NCBI RefSeq assembly: GCF_000374425.1 | Contig: NZ_KB894376.1 | Span: forward strand, 1-64,000 | DNA: 64,000 nucleotides | Reading direction: 5' to 3' | Source: Acinetobacter tjernbergiae DSM 14971 = CIP 107465 | Lineage (GTDB): Bacteria > Pseudomonadota > Gammaproteobacteria > Pseudomonadales > Moraxellaceae | Shown: in pieces, positions 15,312 to 25,271 of the stretch | Position numbering within the stretch: position 1 is the stretch's first letter | How the letters are laid out: each line of letters begins with the position of its first letter | Notes under the pieces: generated by a model | Databases searched by the model: none | Seen by the model: only the letters and a program-made list of their open reading frames with translations | Told to the model about the DNA's origin: nothing | Translations under genes and position numbers: made by a program

Positions 15312-16016
15312 TTAGGATTGTCCTTGGAAACGTAACCCCACGCCTGCAATGGTAAAAATATATTTTGGAGTAACCGCAGAATCTCCAATTTTGGTACGGA
15401 GTTTTTTCACCAAGATTCGAAGATAATGGGTATCTTCTTCATGGCTAATGCCCCATAACTCGGTCATAATTTGCTTTTGCGTAACAATCTTCCCCTGATG
15501 ACGAATCAATAGTGCTAATAGTTGAAATTCTTTTTTGGTGAGGACAATTTCTTCCTGAGCAAACGTCACCATATGCTCAGCCACATCCACAGATAATTGA
15601 CCATCATCAAATACAATGTTCTGTTCAGACTGTTGTGGTTTATTGCGAAACATCACTCGAATACGAGCGCATAATTCCTGAATGCTAAACGGTTTGGTCA
15701 CATAATCATTCGCGCCTGCATCGAGCAATTTAATTTTTTGATTTTCATCAGGACGTGCAGACAACACAATCACAGGAATATCTGACCACTGTCTCATCTC
15801 GGTCAACACCTGCTGTCCTTCCATATCAGGTAAACCCAAATCTAAAATCAGTAAATCCGCACCCCGTGTTGCCAAAATTTCTAAGCCTTTCATGCCATTT
15901 TCAGCAACATGCACCTGATAACCTTGCGCACGTAAAGCAATGTCTAAAAATTTTCGAATTTGAGGTTCATCATCAATAATTAAAATTGATGCATTCGGAT
16001 AGATTGTTTGCGGCAT
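15312..16016 (-). CDS. kdpE: KdpE, response regulator of potassium uptake
   Basis: A 234-residue OmpR/PhoB-type response regulator. The receiver domain has the acidic pair IIDDEP, phosphoacceptor Asp59 in LLILDLGLPD, and the conserved Lys in YVTKPF. A winged-helix DNA-binding domain follows (KKEFQLLALLIRHQGKIVTQ to the end). It is phosphorylated by KdpD and activates kdpABC under potassium limitation. It is last in the operon, 11 bases behind kdpD, and ends at a strong terminator. Position and similarity both support the name. Confidence 0.93.
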   Translation of the reverse strand: MPQTIYPNASILIIDDEPQIRKFLDIALRAQGYQVHVAENGMKGLEILATRGADLLILDLGLPDMEGQQVLTEMRQWSDIPVIVLSARPDENQKIKLLDAGANDYVTKPFSIQELCARIRVMFRNKPQQSEQNIVFDDGQLSVDVAEHMVTFAQEEIVLTKKEFQLLALLIRHQGKIVTQKQIMTELWGISHEEDTHYLRILVKKLRTKIGDSAVTPKYIFTIAGVGLRFQGQS

Positions 16017-16027
16017 AAATAATAATT

Positions 16028-18676
16028 TTAACCCTGATGTAACGGTAATCGTATGCGAATTAAGGTGCCTTGACCATCTGTTCCAGCAAAAGCTTCGATA
16101 CTGCCCATATGAGCGCCAATAATGGCTTTGACAATCGCAAGTCCTAAACCTGTACCTGTTTTACCGCGATCGCCACGCTGCATGGTATAGAACATATCAA
16201 AAATTTGTTCACGTTCATCTTCAGGAATGCCGCCCCCCTGATCGATAATGTCAATTTGCAGAAATTGTTCCTGTTGCTGAATCTTTATTTCAATCGGAAC
16301 ATTATCTGGTGAAAACTTGGCTGCATTTTCCAAGACATTAAAAATGGCTTGTTCAATCAAAGCAGGATGCACATACAATTGAGGAAGTTCTTCCGCCAAA
16401 GCAACCTCAATTTTGACCTCAGGCTGATAGCGTTTAAGCCGTTGAGTTGCCGAGCCAATCAGTTCATCCACACCGATCCAAGTACGGCTTAAAGTCAACC
16501 CCTGATGACCTAAACGAGTCATGTCCAACAGGTTTTGAATATAACGATCCAATCGTTCCCCTTCAATGTGAATGGTGTCTAATAATTCATGGCGATCACT
16601 TTCAGGCATCTGTTCACCATAATATTTAAGCGTATCTGCTGAACCAATCATCGCGGCTAAGGGTGAACGTAAATCATGCGATACCGAAGACAGCAAGGCG
16701 GAGCGGAGCTTTTCCGTTTCAGCCACCACACGAGAGTTTTCCAACTGTAACGAGAGTTGAACCCGAGCAACAGTTTGCGCAATATCTTCAATCATCAACT
16801 CAGTTAAACGTTGCAATTCAAAACTGATGGTTTGAGCATTTTGATGAAAACGAATTGCAATCACGCCATATTCTTTCACTAAATTCAGCGGAATGAACCA
16901 CCAATCAGAATTGGTCAACGTATTGGTAAAACGTCCACAGGGTTTCGCATTCTTCTGCGTCCAATCTGCGGCAATTTGATCTTTTTCATTTAAGACGGAT
17001 GGATCACCTAAAGACTGATTTTCAACTTTTAACCAAACCGTGGCATTTAATGAAGTTTCCAAATGTTGTTTGGCGACATTTAACACCTGTTCAATATCCA
17101 CACAGGTCGATAGCTTGCGCTCTAATTCTTGTAACTGTAACGACACTGAATTTGCAGCACGTAGGCTAAGCACCTGAGCGCGTAATTGGTTGGCTAAACG
17201 CCCGACCAGTAAAGCTGAGACAATGAACGTGATAATGGTAATCACCCCACGTTCAGCACTAATCATAAAGGTAAAGCGAGGCTCGATAAAAAAGTAGTTA
17301 TAGAGTAAAAAACAGATGAATACGCTGATAATCGTAATCAACATGCGTGCGCGTATCGCAACCAATAATACAGTCACAATAAAAATTAAGGCTAAATCAC
17401 TATACCCAATAAAATGATCACTGATTGCAGCCACAATCAATCCTAGCAATACAATGATAATACTTTCAAACACTTCACGTTGATTAAATGCCAAACCTTG
17501 TTCCAGCCAAGATGAATGAGCCAGATCTTTCTGCAAACGCTTTTCACTATTTTTGGCTTTCAAAGGCTGAACAAAGGTGATTTCAAAAGGATGCTGTTTC
17601 TCTAACAGTTGATCGGCAATATGATCTGAAAATAGGCGTTGCCATAGCGATTTTTGAGGGCTTTTACCGAGCAAAATATTAGATGCACCATAATCATAAG
17701 CCGCTTGTAAAATGGTCGATGCAATATGATTGCTATACAGCAAATAGGTATCTGCACCAAGCTTACGCGCTAGATTAAAAGCCTTCGTCACTGCAAAGGC
17801 TTGGGTCGTTTCAACCTTACTTTTTTGAATTGAAATGACGCTCCACGTTGCATTGCGCCTTTCTGCAATCCGATGGGCACGGCGCACCAAATCTTCAGAG
17901 AATTCAGAACCATCTATCGCCAACATGACATGATTTTGAATCGGAATAATCTGCCCTTGCGCAACAAATTTTTCTCGATAATCAATATCGACCTGCCCTG
18001 CAACAGTTTGAATTGCCAGATCACGTAACGCTGTCAAATTTGCAGCTTTAAAAAAACCTTGTAATGCATGGGGGGCAACATCGGCGAAATAAATCTTGCC
18101 ATGATTCATCCGTTCTAATAATTCAGGAACAGGTAAATCAACCAGTCGAATATCTTTCAAACGTTTAAGTAGTGCATCGGGGACAGTTTCAGTGACCCGA
18201 ATCCCCGTAATTTGAAAAACCACATCATTGAGGCTTTCCAAATGCTGAATATTTAAGGTGCTATAGACATCAATGCCTGCATCCAACAACTCATTGACAT
18301 CTTGCCAACGATATTCATGCCGACTATTGGGAACATTTCGATGTGCAAGTTCATCAACAAGCACAATTTGAGGCTTTAATTTAAGAATTTGGTCGAGATC
18401 CATCTCATTCAACATTCGCCCCTGATATTCCACAGGCTTCCTTGCAATAACATTCAACCCTTGAATCAAAGCTTCGGTGTCAGATCGACCATGAGTTTCC
18501 ACCACACCGACCACCACATGCTGCCCTTGTTGCATCAATTCATGCGCTCGGGTCAGCATGGCATAGGTTTTCCCTACCCCAGGTGCTGCACCCAAGAAAA
18601 TGGTCAAACGTCCAGATTGTTCACGTTGACTATGTGCCAACCATGCATCTGCTTTGTTATTACGGTCGATCTGCAT
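16028..18676 (-). CDS. kdpD: KdpD, potassium/turgor sensor histidine kinase
   Basis: An 882-residue sensor kinase with the full KdpD layout. The N-terminal KdpD domain carries Walker A GAAPGVGKTYAML (about residues 29-41). A universal-stress-protein domain (about 250-370) follows, then four membrane helices (DUF4118, about 400-500) and a GAF-like segment. The dimerisation domain has the phosphoacceptor His in SVSHDLRSPLAAM, and the ATPase domain has NVLENAAKFSP, DQGGGIP and GTGLGLAIVKAI. It autophosphorylates when potassium is low and passes the phosphate to KdpE. It lies 12 bases behind kdpC. Length matches the E. coli protein closely. Confidence 0.95.
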   Translation of the reverse strand: MQIDRNNKADAWLAHSQREQSGRLTIFLGAAPGVGKTYAMLTRAHELMQQGQHVVVGVVETHGRSDTEALIQGLNVIARKPVEYQGRMLNEMDLDQILKLKPQIVLVDELAHRNVPNSRHEYRWQDVNELLDAGIDVYSTLNIQHLESLNDVVFQITGIRVTETVPDALLKRLKDIRLVDLPVPELLERMNHGKIYFADVAPHALQGFFKAANLTALRDLAIQTVAGQVDIDYREKFVAQGQIIPIQNHVMLAIDGSEFSEDLVRRAHRIAERRNATWSVISIQKSKVETTQAFAVTKAFNLARKLGADTYLLYSNHIASTILQAAYDYGASNILLGKSPQKSLWQRLFSDHIADQLLEKQHPFEITFVQPLKAKNSEKRLQKDLAHSSWLEQGLAFNQREVFESIIIVLLGLIVAAISDHFIGYSDLALIFIVTVLLVAIRARMLITIISVFICFLLYNYFFIEPRFTFMISAERGVITIITFIVSALLVGRLANQLRAQVLSLRAANSVSLQLQELERKLSTCVDIEQVLNVAKQHLETSLNATVWLKVENQSLGDPSVLNEKDQIAADWTQKNAKPCGRFTNTLTNSDWWFIPLNLVKEYGVIAIRFHQNAQTISFELQRLTELMIEDIAQTVARVQLSLQLENSRVVAETEKLRSALLSSVSHDLRSPLAAMIGSADTLKYYGEQMPESDRHELLDTIHIEGERLDRYIQNLLDMTRLGHQGLTLSRTWIGVDELIGSATQRLKRYQPEVKIEVALAEELPQLYVHPALIEQAIFNVLENAAKFSPDNVPIEIKIQQQEQFLQIDIIDQGGGIPEDEREQIFDMFYTMQRGDRGKTGTGLGLAIVKAIIGAHMGSIEAFAGTDGQGTLIRIRLPLHQG

Positions 18677-18688
18677 AATTACGCTCTA

Positions 18689-19324
18689 TCAACGTGTGGT
18701 CGATGACAATTGATCTAAGGCTAAATTTAGCTGTAGCACATTGACCCGCGCTTGCCCATAGACGCCGAATTGTGCAGGCTGAATTTGTTGTTGTACCAAA
18801 TCACGCACTCGCTGCTCAGGTAAATGATGTTGCTGTGCCACGCGTTTCACCTGTAATAAAGCACTTTCAGGTGAAATATCTGGGTCGATTCCGCTTCCTG
18901 AAGCCGTCACCATCTCATTCGGCACGTGTTGCTCAGTAATATGATTATTCTGGGCGAATTGCACTGTTCGCTCTTTAATTTGTTTTTGTAAATCAGGATG
19001 AGAGATTGCCAGATTACTGCCTGCCATGCCATCGACATTGTAACTTACCGCACTTGGTCGTCCATGAAAATATTGTTCACTAACAAAGTTTTGTCCTACC
19101 AAGTTTGAACCAATAATTTTACCATTCAGTTCAATCACACTACCATTGGCTTGTTTGGGAAAGATCAACTGCGCAATCGAGACACTTGCTGTAGCGTACA
19201 ACATGCCTGCAATGAAAAAACCAACCACAATCAAACCAAGACTCGGACGTAGGACTGAATGTCCTTGACTAGATAATGCTAAGTCCTGTTGATTCAATTG
19301 CTCATGACTCAATAAAGTATTCAT
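18689..19324 (-). CDS. kdpC: KdpC, potassium-ATPase accessory subunit
   Basis: A 211-residue inner-membrane subunit with one N-terminal helix (LGLIVVGFFIAGMLYATASV) and the KdpC motifs VGQNFVSEQYFHGRPSAVSY, ASGSGIDPDISPESA and RVNVLQLNLALD. KdpC holds the KdpB-KdpA complex together and raises its affinity for ATP. It lies 9 bases behind kdpB. Confidence 0.95.
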   Translation of the reverse strand: MNTLLSHEQLNQQDLALSSQGHSVLRPSLGLIVVGFFIAGMLYATASVSIAQLIFPKQANGSVIELNGKIIGSNLVGQNFVSEQYFHGRPSAVSYNVDGMAGSNLAISHPDLQKQIKERTVQFAQNNHITEQHVPNEMVTASGSGIDPDISPESALLQVKRVAQQHHLPEQRVRDLVQQQIQPAQFGVYGQARVNVLQLNLALDQLSSTTR

Positions 19325-19333
19325 ATGTCACTC

Positions 19334-21346
19334 CTAAATCCACAATGACACAACAAGGTCAATCAGCTTGATCACAATAAACGGAAAGATCACACCACCT
19401 ACACCGTAAATCAGCATATTACGGCGTAACAATTGCAGCGCACTGGCAGGTTTGAATTGAACGCCTTTGAGTGCCAATGGAATCAACATTGGAATAATCA
19501 AGGCATTAAAGATCAATGCAGAAATTACTGCACTGCTTGGACTACTCAATTGCAAAATATTCAGTACCCCAAGTTGTGGAATCGCCACGGCGAATAACGC
19601 AGGTAAAATCACAAAGTACTTAGAGACATCATTTGCCAACGAAAAAGTGGTTAATGCGCCACGAGTAATCAATTGCTGCTTACCAATTTCCACTACATCT
19701 AGCAATTTGGTCGGATCGGAATCCAAGTCCACCATATTGCCTGCTTCTTTGGCTGCTTGGGTACCCGAATTCATGGCTAAACCAATATCTGCCTGCGCCA
19801 AGGCAGGTGCATCATTGGTACCATCACCCACCATTGCGACCAATTTTCCTGCTGCTTGCTCATTACGAATGCACGCCAATTTGTCCTCAGGTCTCGCTTC
19901 TGCAATATAGTCATCCACCCCTGCTTCGGCAGCAATCGCAGCCGCGGTTAATGGATTGTCTCCTGTGACCATAATGGTTTTGATGCCCATCTCACGTAAC
20001 AGTGCAAAGCGTTCTTTAATGCCTTGCTTAATCACATCCGACAGTTCAATCACCCCTAAAATATTGTGATTTGAAGCCACCACAAGTGGTGTTGCACCTT
20101 TAGAAGCCACTTGTTCTACACGAGTTTTAAGCTCAATGTTGTCTTTGATTTCTTGATGGGTAAAGTTAAGAATGGCATCGACAGCACCCTTACGAATCTT
20201 TTGCCCTGTCGCTAAGTCCACACCCGATAAACGTGTTGAGGCACTAAATTGAATGAACTCGGCATCTTTCGGCTCTTGGATGCTTTCACCTAACTCTTTC
20301 CCAAGGCTGATGATCGACTTCCCTTCAGGCGTTGGATCAGCAAAAGAAGTCAGCATTGCTGCTTGGCGTAACTCACTTGGTGTCACACCTGCCAATGGAT
20401 AAAAAGCGGTGGCTTGGCGATCTCCATAGGTGATCGTGCCTGTTTTATCCAAGAGCAACACATCAATATCACCCGCAACTTCAACCGCTTTCCCTGATTT
20501 TGCTAAGACATTGGCTTTTAAAGCGCGGTTCATCCCTGCGATACCGATTGCAGGCAGCAAGCCGCCAATCGTAGTTGGAATCAAACAGACCAATAGGGCA
20601 ATCAGCAAAACCATACTGATTTTGATCCCGACCATTGATCCAATAACAGGTAAAGTCAGCACCACCACAATAAAGGTGATGGTCATAATATTGAGTAAGA
20701 TACTCAACGCGATCTCATTTGGTGTTTTTTGACGGTTGGCGCCTTCAACCAATGCAATCATACGATCCAAAAAGCTATGCCCTGCTTCATTACTGACTCG
20801 GATAATAATTTCATCGGACAGCACCTTGGTTCCACCAATCACGCCTGAACGGTCAGTATTGGCTTCACGCAGTACAGGCGCAGATTCACCTGTAACAGCT
20901 GATTCATTGATGGTCGCAAAACCCTGAATAATTTCACCATCCGCAGGAACAATTTCACCTGCTTTGACGATGACTAAATCATCCTTTTTGAGTAGGTTTG
21001 CAGAAATCACTGTCGGGATGGCATTTAAATCGAGAATACGATTTGCAGTTAAATTTTCACGCGCCTGACGTAATGATGCAGCTTGTCCCCGACCTTTGGC
21101 TTCTGCCACCGCCTCGGCATAATTGGCAAATAAGACCGTGACCAATAAAATCAAGCTTAGGGCTAAACCAAAACCTAAACTGGCATTTCCTATCAAAGTG
21201 GCAACAAGGGTTAAAACTGTTCCCACCCAGACACATGCCATCACTGGATTTTTAAACGCGTGTTGAGGCAGCAATTTATGGAAAGTTTGCTGAATAATTT
21301 CTTTATTCAAGATATCCATCTGTTGTGTCGCATTTGAATGTTTCAT
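19334..21346 (-). CDS. kdpB: KdpB, potassium-transporting P-type ATPase
   Basis: A 670-residue catalytic subunit. The phosphorylation motif LLLDKTGTITYG carries the catalytic Asp. The dephosphorylation motif is AVTGESAPV, and the hinge MVGDGTNDAPALAQADIG is complete. Seven membrane helices are visible in four clusters. It hydrolyses ATP to drive high-affinity K+ import through KdpA. The length is close to the usual 680 residues. It follows kdpA after 16 bases. Confidence 0.96.
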   Translation of the reverse strand: MKHSNATQQMDILNKEIIQQTFHKLLPQHAFKNPVMACVWVGTVLTLVATLIGNASLGFGLALSLILLVTVLFANYAEAVAEAKGRGQAASLRQARENLTANRILDLNAIPTVISANLLKKDDLVIVKAGEIVPADGEIIQGFATINESAVTGESAPVLREANTDRSGVIGGTKVLSDEIIIRVSNEAGHSFLDRMIALVEGANRQKTPNEIALSILLNIMTITFIVVVLTLPVIGSMVGIKISMVLLIALLVCLIPTTIGGLLPAIGIAGMNRALKANVLAKSGKAVEVAGDIDVLLLDKTGTITYGDRQATAFYPLAGVTPSELRQAAMLTSFADPTPEGKSIISLGKELGESIQEPKDAEFIQFSASTRLSGVDLATGQKIRKGAVDAILNFTHQEIKDNIELKTRVEQVASKGATPLVVASNHNILGVIELSDVIKQGIKERFALLREMGIKTIMVTGDNPLTAAAIAAEAGVDDYIAEARPEDKLACIRNEQAAGKLVAMVGDGTNDAPALAQADIGLAMNSGTQAAKEAGNMVDLDSDPTKLLDVVEIGKQQLITRGALTTFSLANDVSKYFVILPALFAVAIPQLGVLNILQLSSPSSAVISALIFNALIIPMLIPLALKGVQFKPASALQLLRRNMLIYGVGGVIFPFIVIKLIDLVVSLWI

Positions 21347-21362
21347 TGTGCTTGCTCCACGC

Positions 21363-23072
21363 TTAAACTTTTATCGATAAATAGTCAGCAATTGGTCCGA
21401 TCACCAACACGGGCATGAATTGCAATAAGGTCAGAATCAATACAATCCCGATTAAAGTCAGGGCAAAGGTTGGAGATTCGATCTGTAAAGAAGCTTTGCT
21501 TTCGGCTGCTTGCGGTTTGGTTGCTAAACTGACTGCAATTAAGACTGGAATGATCAGCACGCTATAACGCCCTGCTAATAACGCCACGCTCGCACTCAGA
21601 TTCCACCAAAGCGTGTTATCACCTAAACCTTCAAAACCCGAACCATTGTTGGCATAGGCAGAGACATACTCATAAAACACTTGGCTAATACCGTGAAATG
21701 CTGGATTTGAATTTCCTGTCATTGATGGGAATGCAATTGCAATCGCAGTCAAACCAAGAATCACCACAGGTTGTAAGAGAATCACCAGCGCTAATAACTT
21801 AATTTCAGTGACTTCAACTTTTCGCCCAAATAATTCAGGGGTACGCCCTGTCATCAAACCTGCGATAAATACCGCTAAAAATAGGTAAATAAAGAACTGT
21901 AATAAACCACACCCTATGCCGCCCCAAATGGCATTGATCAACATATTGCACAGTTCAACCAATCCCGTCAGTGGTGAGGCAGAGTCAAGCATCATATTCA
22001 CAGAGCCGTTATTGACTTGTGTAGTCAAACTTCCCCACAATGCCGATGCATCAGCACCGAAACGCATTTCCTTCCCTTCCATCAAAGCAGTATTTGGAGT
22101 GAGCGAAGATTTTTCAGCCCACAGGGTCAATAGCGTTGAAGAAAGTGACATCAACAACATGCTGCCAAAAATCATCCACATCAGTTTTTTGCGTTGAATA
22201 AAACGCCCCACCATAAACACCGCAGAAAGTGGAATCAGTAAAATCGCAATCATCTCAATCACATTGGACAGTGGTGTTGGATTTTCTAAAGGCACACTAC
22301 TGTTTGGGCCATACCAGCCACCACCATTACTACCCAGTTGTTTAATTGCCACCATCGGTGCAACAGGGCCAAGTGGAATATGTTGAGTTTTGACTTCTGT
22401 GCTTTGCTCTAAAACTTGCGCTGTTGGCCCCGTAGATAAGGTTGCTGGCACACCTTGAAAAGTGAGCAGTAAATAAAAAATAAACCCCAAAGGAATGAAA
22501 AATCGAAATAGTGGTCGAATGATATCCATCCAATAATTACCCAGATTAATACGATTCCATTTGTTTTGATCTAGGTCTTGTTGTTGAGCTGATTGTAAAA
22601 ATAATGCTCTTAACATAGCGACTAATAAGGCAAGTCCCATAATTGGCGACAAATATTGCAACCCCACAATTACCGTCATTTGTGACAGATAGGACAGTTG
22701 AGCCTGTCCTGAATAATGTTGCTGGTTGGTATTGGTCAGAAATGAAATGGTGGTGTGTAAAGCCAAGTCCCAATTCATATTCGGAATATGATCAGGATTC
22801 AATGGTAGCCATGCCTGTGTCATTAAAATAGTAACACTCGCCCCAAGCAGTAGAACATTACTCAGAACAAAAGCACCTAGATATTGCCGCCAGTTCATGC
22901 CCACTTGCTTCACATTTAGAACAGCGTAGATTGGTTGTTCAATCCACTTAAAGAAGCTGTCACTTTTCATTGGTTTGGTTTGCATTACATCCGCAAGATA
23001 GTGTCCTAGCGGATAAGCCAACAGCAATGAAAGGATAAATACTGAAATAAATTCCCACATAGCATATGCCAT
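21363..23072 (-). CDS. kdpA: KdpA, potassium channel subunit
   Basis: A 569-residue ten-helix membrane protein that forms the K+ selectivity filter of the Kdp pump. Family blocks include TFQGVPATLS, KQLGSNGGGWYGPNSSVPLENPTP split over two loops, and YANNGSGFEGLGDN near the C-terminus. The start is either 23072 or the ATG four codons later (MWEFISVF), which is where many homologues begin; neither has a strong ribosome site. It is the first gene of kdpABCDE. No kdpF is found ahead of it: the bases to 23200 contain no ATG or GTG start on this strand. Confidence 0.95.
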   Translation of the reverse strand: MAYAMWEFISVFILSLLLAYPLGHYLADVMQTKPMKSDSFFKWIEQPIYAVLNVKQVGMNWRQYLGAFVLSNVLLLGASVTILMTQAWLPLNPDHIPNMNWDLALHTTISFLTNTNQQHYSGQAQLSYLSQMTVIVGLQYLSPIMGLALLVAMLRALFLQSAQQQDLDQNKWNRINLGNYWMDIIRPLFRFFIPLGFIFYLLLTFQGVPATLSTGPTAQVLEQSTEVKTQHIPLGPVAPMVAIKQLGSNGGGWYGPNSSVPLENPTPLSNVIEMIAILLIPLSAVFMVGRFIQRKKLMWMIFGSMLLMSLSSTLLTLWAEKSSLTPNTALMEGKEMRFGADASALWGSLTTQVNNGSVNMMLDSASPLTGLVELCNMLINAIWGGIGCGLLQFFIYLFLAVFIAGLMTGRTPELFGRKVEVTEIKLLALVILLQPVVILGLTAIAIAFPSMTGNSNPAFHGISQVFYEYVSAYANNGSGFEGLGDNTLWWNLSASVALLAGRYSVLIIPVLIAVSLATKPQAAESKASLQIESPTFALTLIGIVLILTLLQFMPVLVIGPIADYLSIKV

Positions 23073-23106
23073 TTAAAATAGGTCAGCTTTAGTATGGAAA
23101 TTGAGA

Positions 23107-23158
23107 GCGTAAATTCTCTATATTGAAAAAAGTAAGAGGCGTAAATTTTGCGTAAACT
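23107..23158 (-). promoter_or_regulatory. Phased direct repeats in front of kdpA, putative KdpE operator
   Basis: Three copies of GCGTAAATT or GCGTAAACT on the plus strand (AATTTACGC toward kdpA) begin at 23107, 23139 and 23150. Their spacings of 32 and 11 bases equal about three turns and one turn of DNA, so all lie on one helical face. OmpR-type regulators such as KdpE bind tandem repeats of this kind. The assignment is inference from position and phasing. Confidence 0.5.
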
Positions 23159-23160
23159 TA

Positions 23161-23548
23161 CTTAAAATGGATCTTAAATCGCTAAAAATTGAGTGATTTT
23201 TTAAATATGAAGAAAAAAAATGTATTTTTTACAAAAAATCTTTGACCTTAGGAATTTTTTTTTTTGAAAAAATGCAAAAAAATAACACGCTAGTTTTTAG
23301 TTAATAATCTATATTTATCATTATATTACCAGTAAAAATAGAAATATACACCAACATAAATAGCATTATTTTTATCCTGTTTCATGTCATCAATCGTACT
23401 GGGTAGTTCATTTAGAATATTTACTCTTATTTTAATTATGGTATTTTTGTTACATGAAGTTATAGCAAATCATGTGTGGTAAATGATTTGGCTTAGCAAT
23501 GATAGCTTCTCTACCTAAAAAATCTTGAAGTTCAAGGAAAGATTTAAA
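23161..23548. other. AT-rich gap between divergent kdpA and fadL
   Basis: No gene is seen. The stretch includes an 11-base T run at 23255-23265 and several A tracts, which suggest intrinsically bent promoter DNA serving the fadL-like gene. Confidence 0.4.
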
Positions 23549-24997
23549 ATGAAATTAAAACATCTTAGCACTGCCATGATTTTAGCGACGCTGCCTGCAA
23601 CTGGAGTATTTGCAGCAGCATTAGATCGTTCAGGTCAGTCTATATCTGCCTTTTTACAACCAGGTAACTATTTTGAAGCTGGTCTTTCGGTTCTAGATCC
23701 AACTGTTGAGGGGAAAGAAGCAGGTGTAACTGCAACTCAACGTGAAATTGGCGATATGGGTGATGATTACATGTTCCCAAGCGCCGCAGTAAAGCTTCAG
23801 CTTACTGACAATATCTCTTTTGGTCTACTCTATGACCAACCATTTGGTGCTGATGCAAAATATACGGGTGATAACGTTTTTGTATCAAACTCTAATGACG
23901 GTGTATTATCAGCAAAATCTATTGATGGTATCGTCACAAAAAACGCGATTGCCCTATTACAAGCTAATAACCAACCTGTAAATGCGCAAACAATTGCAGC
24001 TGCTAAAGCTCAAGTACAAAGTAGCCCAAAATTTCAACAATTAGCTGGTGCTTTAAATGCGGCTAAAAACTATCTTGGTTCAAGCACCTCTTCAAATAGC
24101 ACTCAAGTTGAAGTAGATACACAGAGCCTTTCTATGGTTTTTGGTTTTCAACCAAATAAAAACCTTAATTTTTACGCTGGTCCTGTAATTCAAACTGTAA
24201 AAGGTAATGTAAACCTTCGTGGTGAAGCATATAGCGTTTACAATGGCTATGATGCAGATATCAAAGAAACAACAGGTACTGGTTGGTTAGCAGGCGCTGC
24301 ATATCAAATTCCAGAAATTGCACTCAAAGCTTCTTTAACTTATCGTTCAGAAATTGATCATAATGTGAATATTAAAGAAGATCTCTCGTTATTAGCATTC
24401 CCTGGTTTAGCAAATGTACTTGCAGGTTTAGGTGTTGACCCAACTAAACTTTCAGCACTATCTGCCGACAAGAAAACTAAAATTACGACACCTCAATCTG
24501 TAAACCTTGATTTCCAAACAGGCATTATGGCAAATACCGTTGCCTTTGCTAATGTTCGTTGGGTAAATTGGAAAGATTTTTCAATCCAACCTTATAAATT
24601 TGGTGAACTTTCGAAAGTGCTCGGCGGTGCAGGCTTAGTTGCAGGCAAGCCAAATGGTTTCAACCTTGTTGAATATTCAGATGACCAATGGTCTGTGAAT
24701 GCAGGTGTAGGGCGTAAACTTAGCGAGCAATGGGCTGGTAACGTTTCTGTAGGTTGGGATTCTGGTGCTGGTAACCCTGTAACAACATTAGGCCCAACAG
24801 AAGGTTATTGGAATGTAGGTTTAGGAGCTCAATATAGCCCTACTCCAGCAACCTTTATTGCTGGTGGTGTGAAATACTTCTGGTTAGGCGATGCTAAAGC
24901 TCAAACTGGCGCTCAATCAGGCGGAGAAGATTATGTCGCTGAATTTAAGAGCAATAATGCAATCGCTTACGGCTTGAAAATTGGTTATAAATTCTAA
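23549..24997 (+). CDS. FadL-family outer-membrane fatty-acid/hydrophobic transporter, copy 1
   Basis: A 482-residue outer-membrane beta-barrel of the FadL family, which carries long-chain fatty acids and other hydrophobic compounds across the outer membrane. The signal peptide ends in GVFA-AALDRSGQS; the mature N-terminus ALDRSGQSISAFLQPGNYF forms the hatch, and the protein ends in the barrel signature GLKIGYKF. The start at 23549 is set by AAGGAAAG about eight bases upstream. Compared with the adjacent copy it carries an extra segment of about 60 residues (around 110-170, Ala/Gln/Asn-rich with AKSIDGIVTKNAIALLQANN), probably an extracellular loop. The gene is followed by its own terminator. 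Confidence 0.85.
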   Translation: MKLKHLSTAMILATLPATGVFAAALDRSGQSISAFLQPGNYFEAGLSVLDPTVEGKEAGVTATQREIGDMGDDYMFPSAAVKLQLTDNISFGLLYDQPFGADAKYTGDNVFVSNSNDGVLSAKSIDGIVTKNAIALLQANNQPVNAQTIAAAKAQVQSSPKFQQLAGALNAAKNYLGSSTSSNSTQVEVDTQSLSMVFGFQPNKNLNFYAGPVIQTVKGNVNLRGEAYSVYNGYDADIKETTGTGWLAGAAYQIPEIALKASLTYRSEIDHNVNIKEDLSLLAFPGLANVLAGLGVDPTKLSALSADKKTKITTPQSVNLDFQTGIMANTVAFANVRWVNWKDFSIQPYKFGELSKVLGGAGLVAGKPNGFNLVEYSDDQWSVNAGVGRKLSEQWAGNVSVGWDSGAGNPVTTLGPTEGYWNVGLGAQYSPTPATFIAGGVKYFWLGDAKAQTGAQSGGEDYVAEFKSNNAIAYGLKIGYKF

Positions 24998-25008
24998 TCC
25001 ATACTGTT

Positions 25009-25041
25009 AAAAAAAGACCATCATCAGATGGTCTTTTTTTT
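25009..25041 (+). terminator. Rho-independent terminator after the first fadL-like gene
   Basis: Stem AAAAAAAGACCATC/GATGGTCTTTTTTT with an ATCA loop and a long T tract. The two fadL-like genes are therefore probably separate transcription units. Confidence 0.88.
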
Positions 25042-25271
25042 CACAATTGAATTTGTTCCTCAAAAATCAACATACTCTCCACGAGAATTAATTACAATCA
25101 ATGACTTATAATAAAATTAATTAAACTAACTAGTATATAAAATTACATGACTCAAGAAATTTCCATGACTTTATCAGTTCATTTATGGACATTTGTAAAA
25201 TATTTAGGCTTTAAAAAATTGTGTTACTTTTCGCAACATTATTGTTACAAAGCGATATGAGAGAAATATCA

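Noticed and set aside
19467..19910. 147-codon plus-strand frame inside kdpB
   Set aside because: It is a shadow of the conserved P-type ATPase coding strand with no family features of its own.
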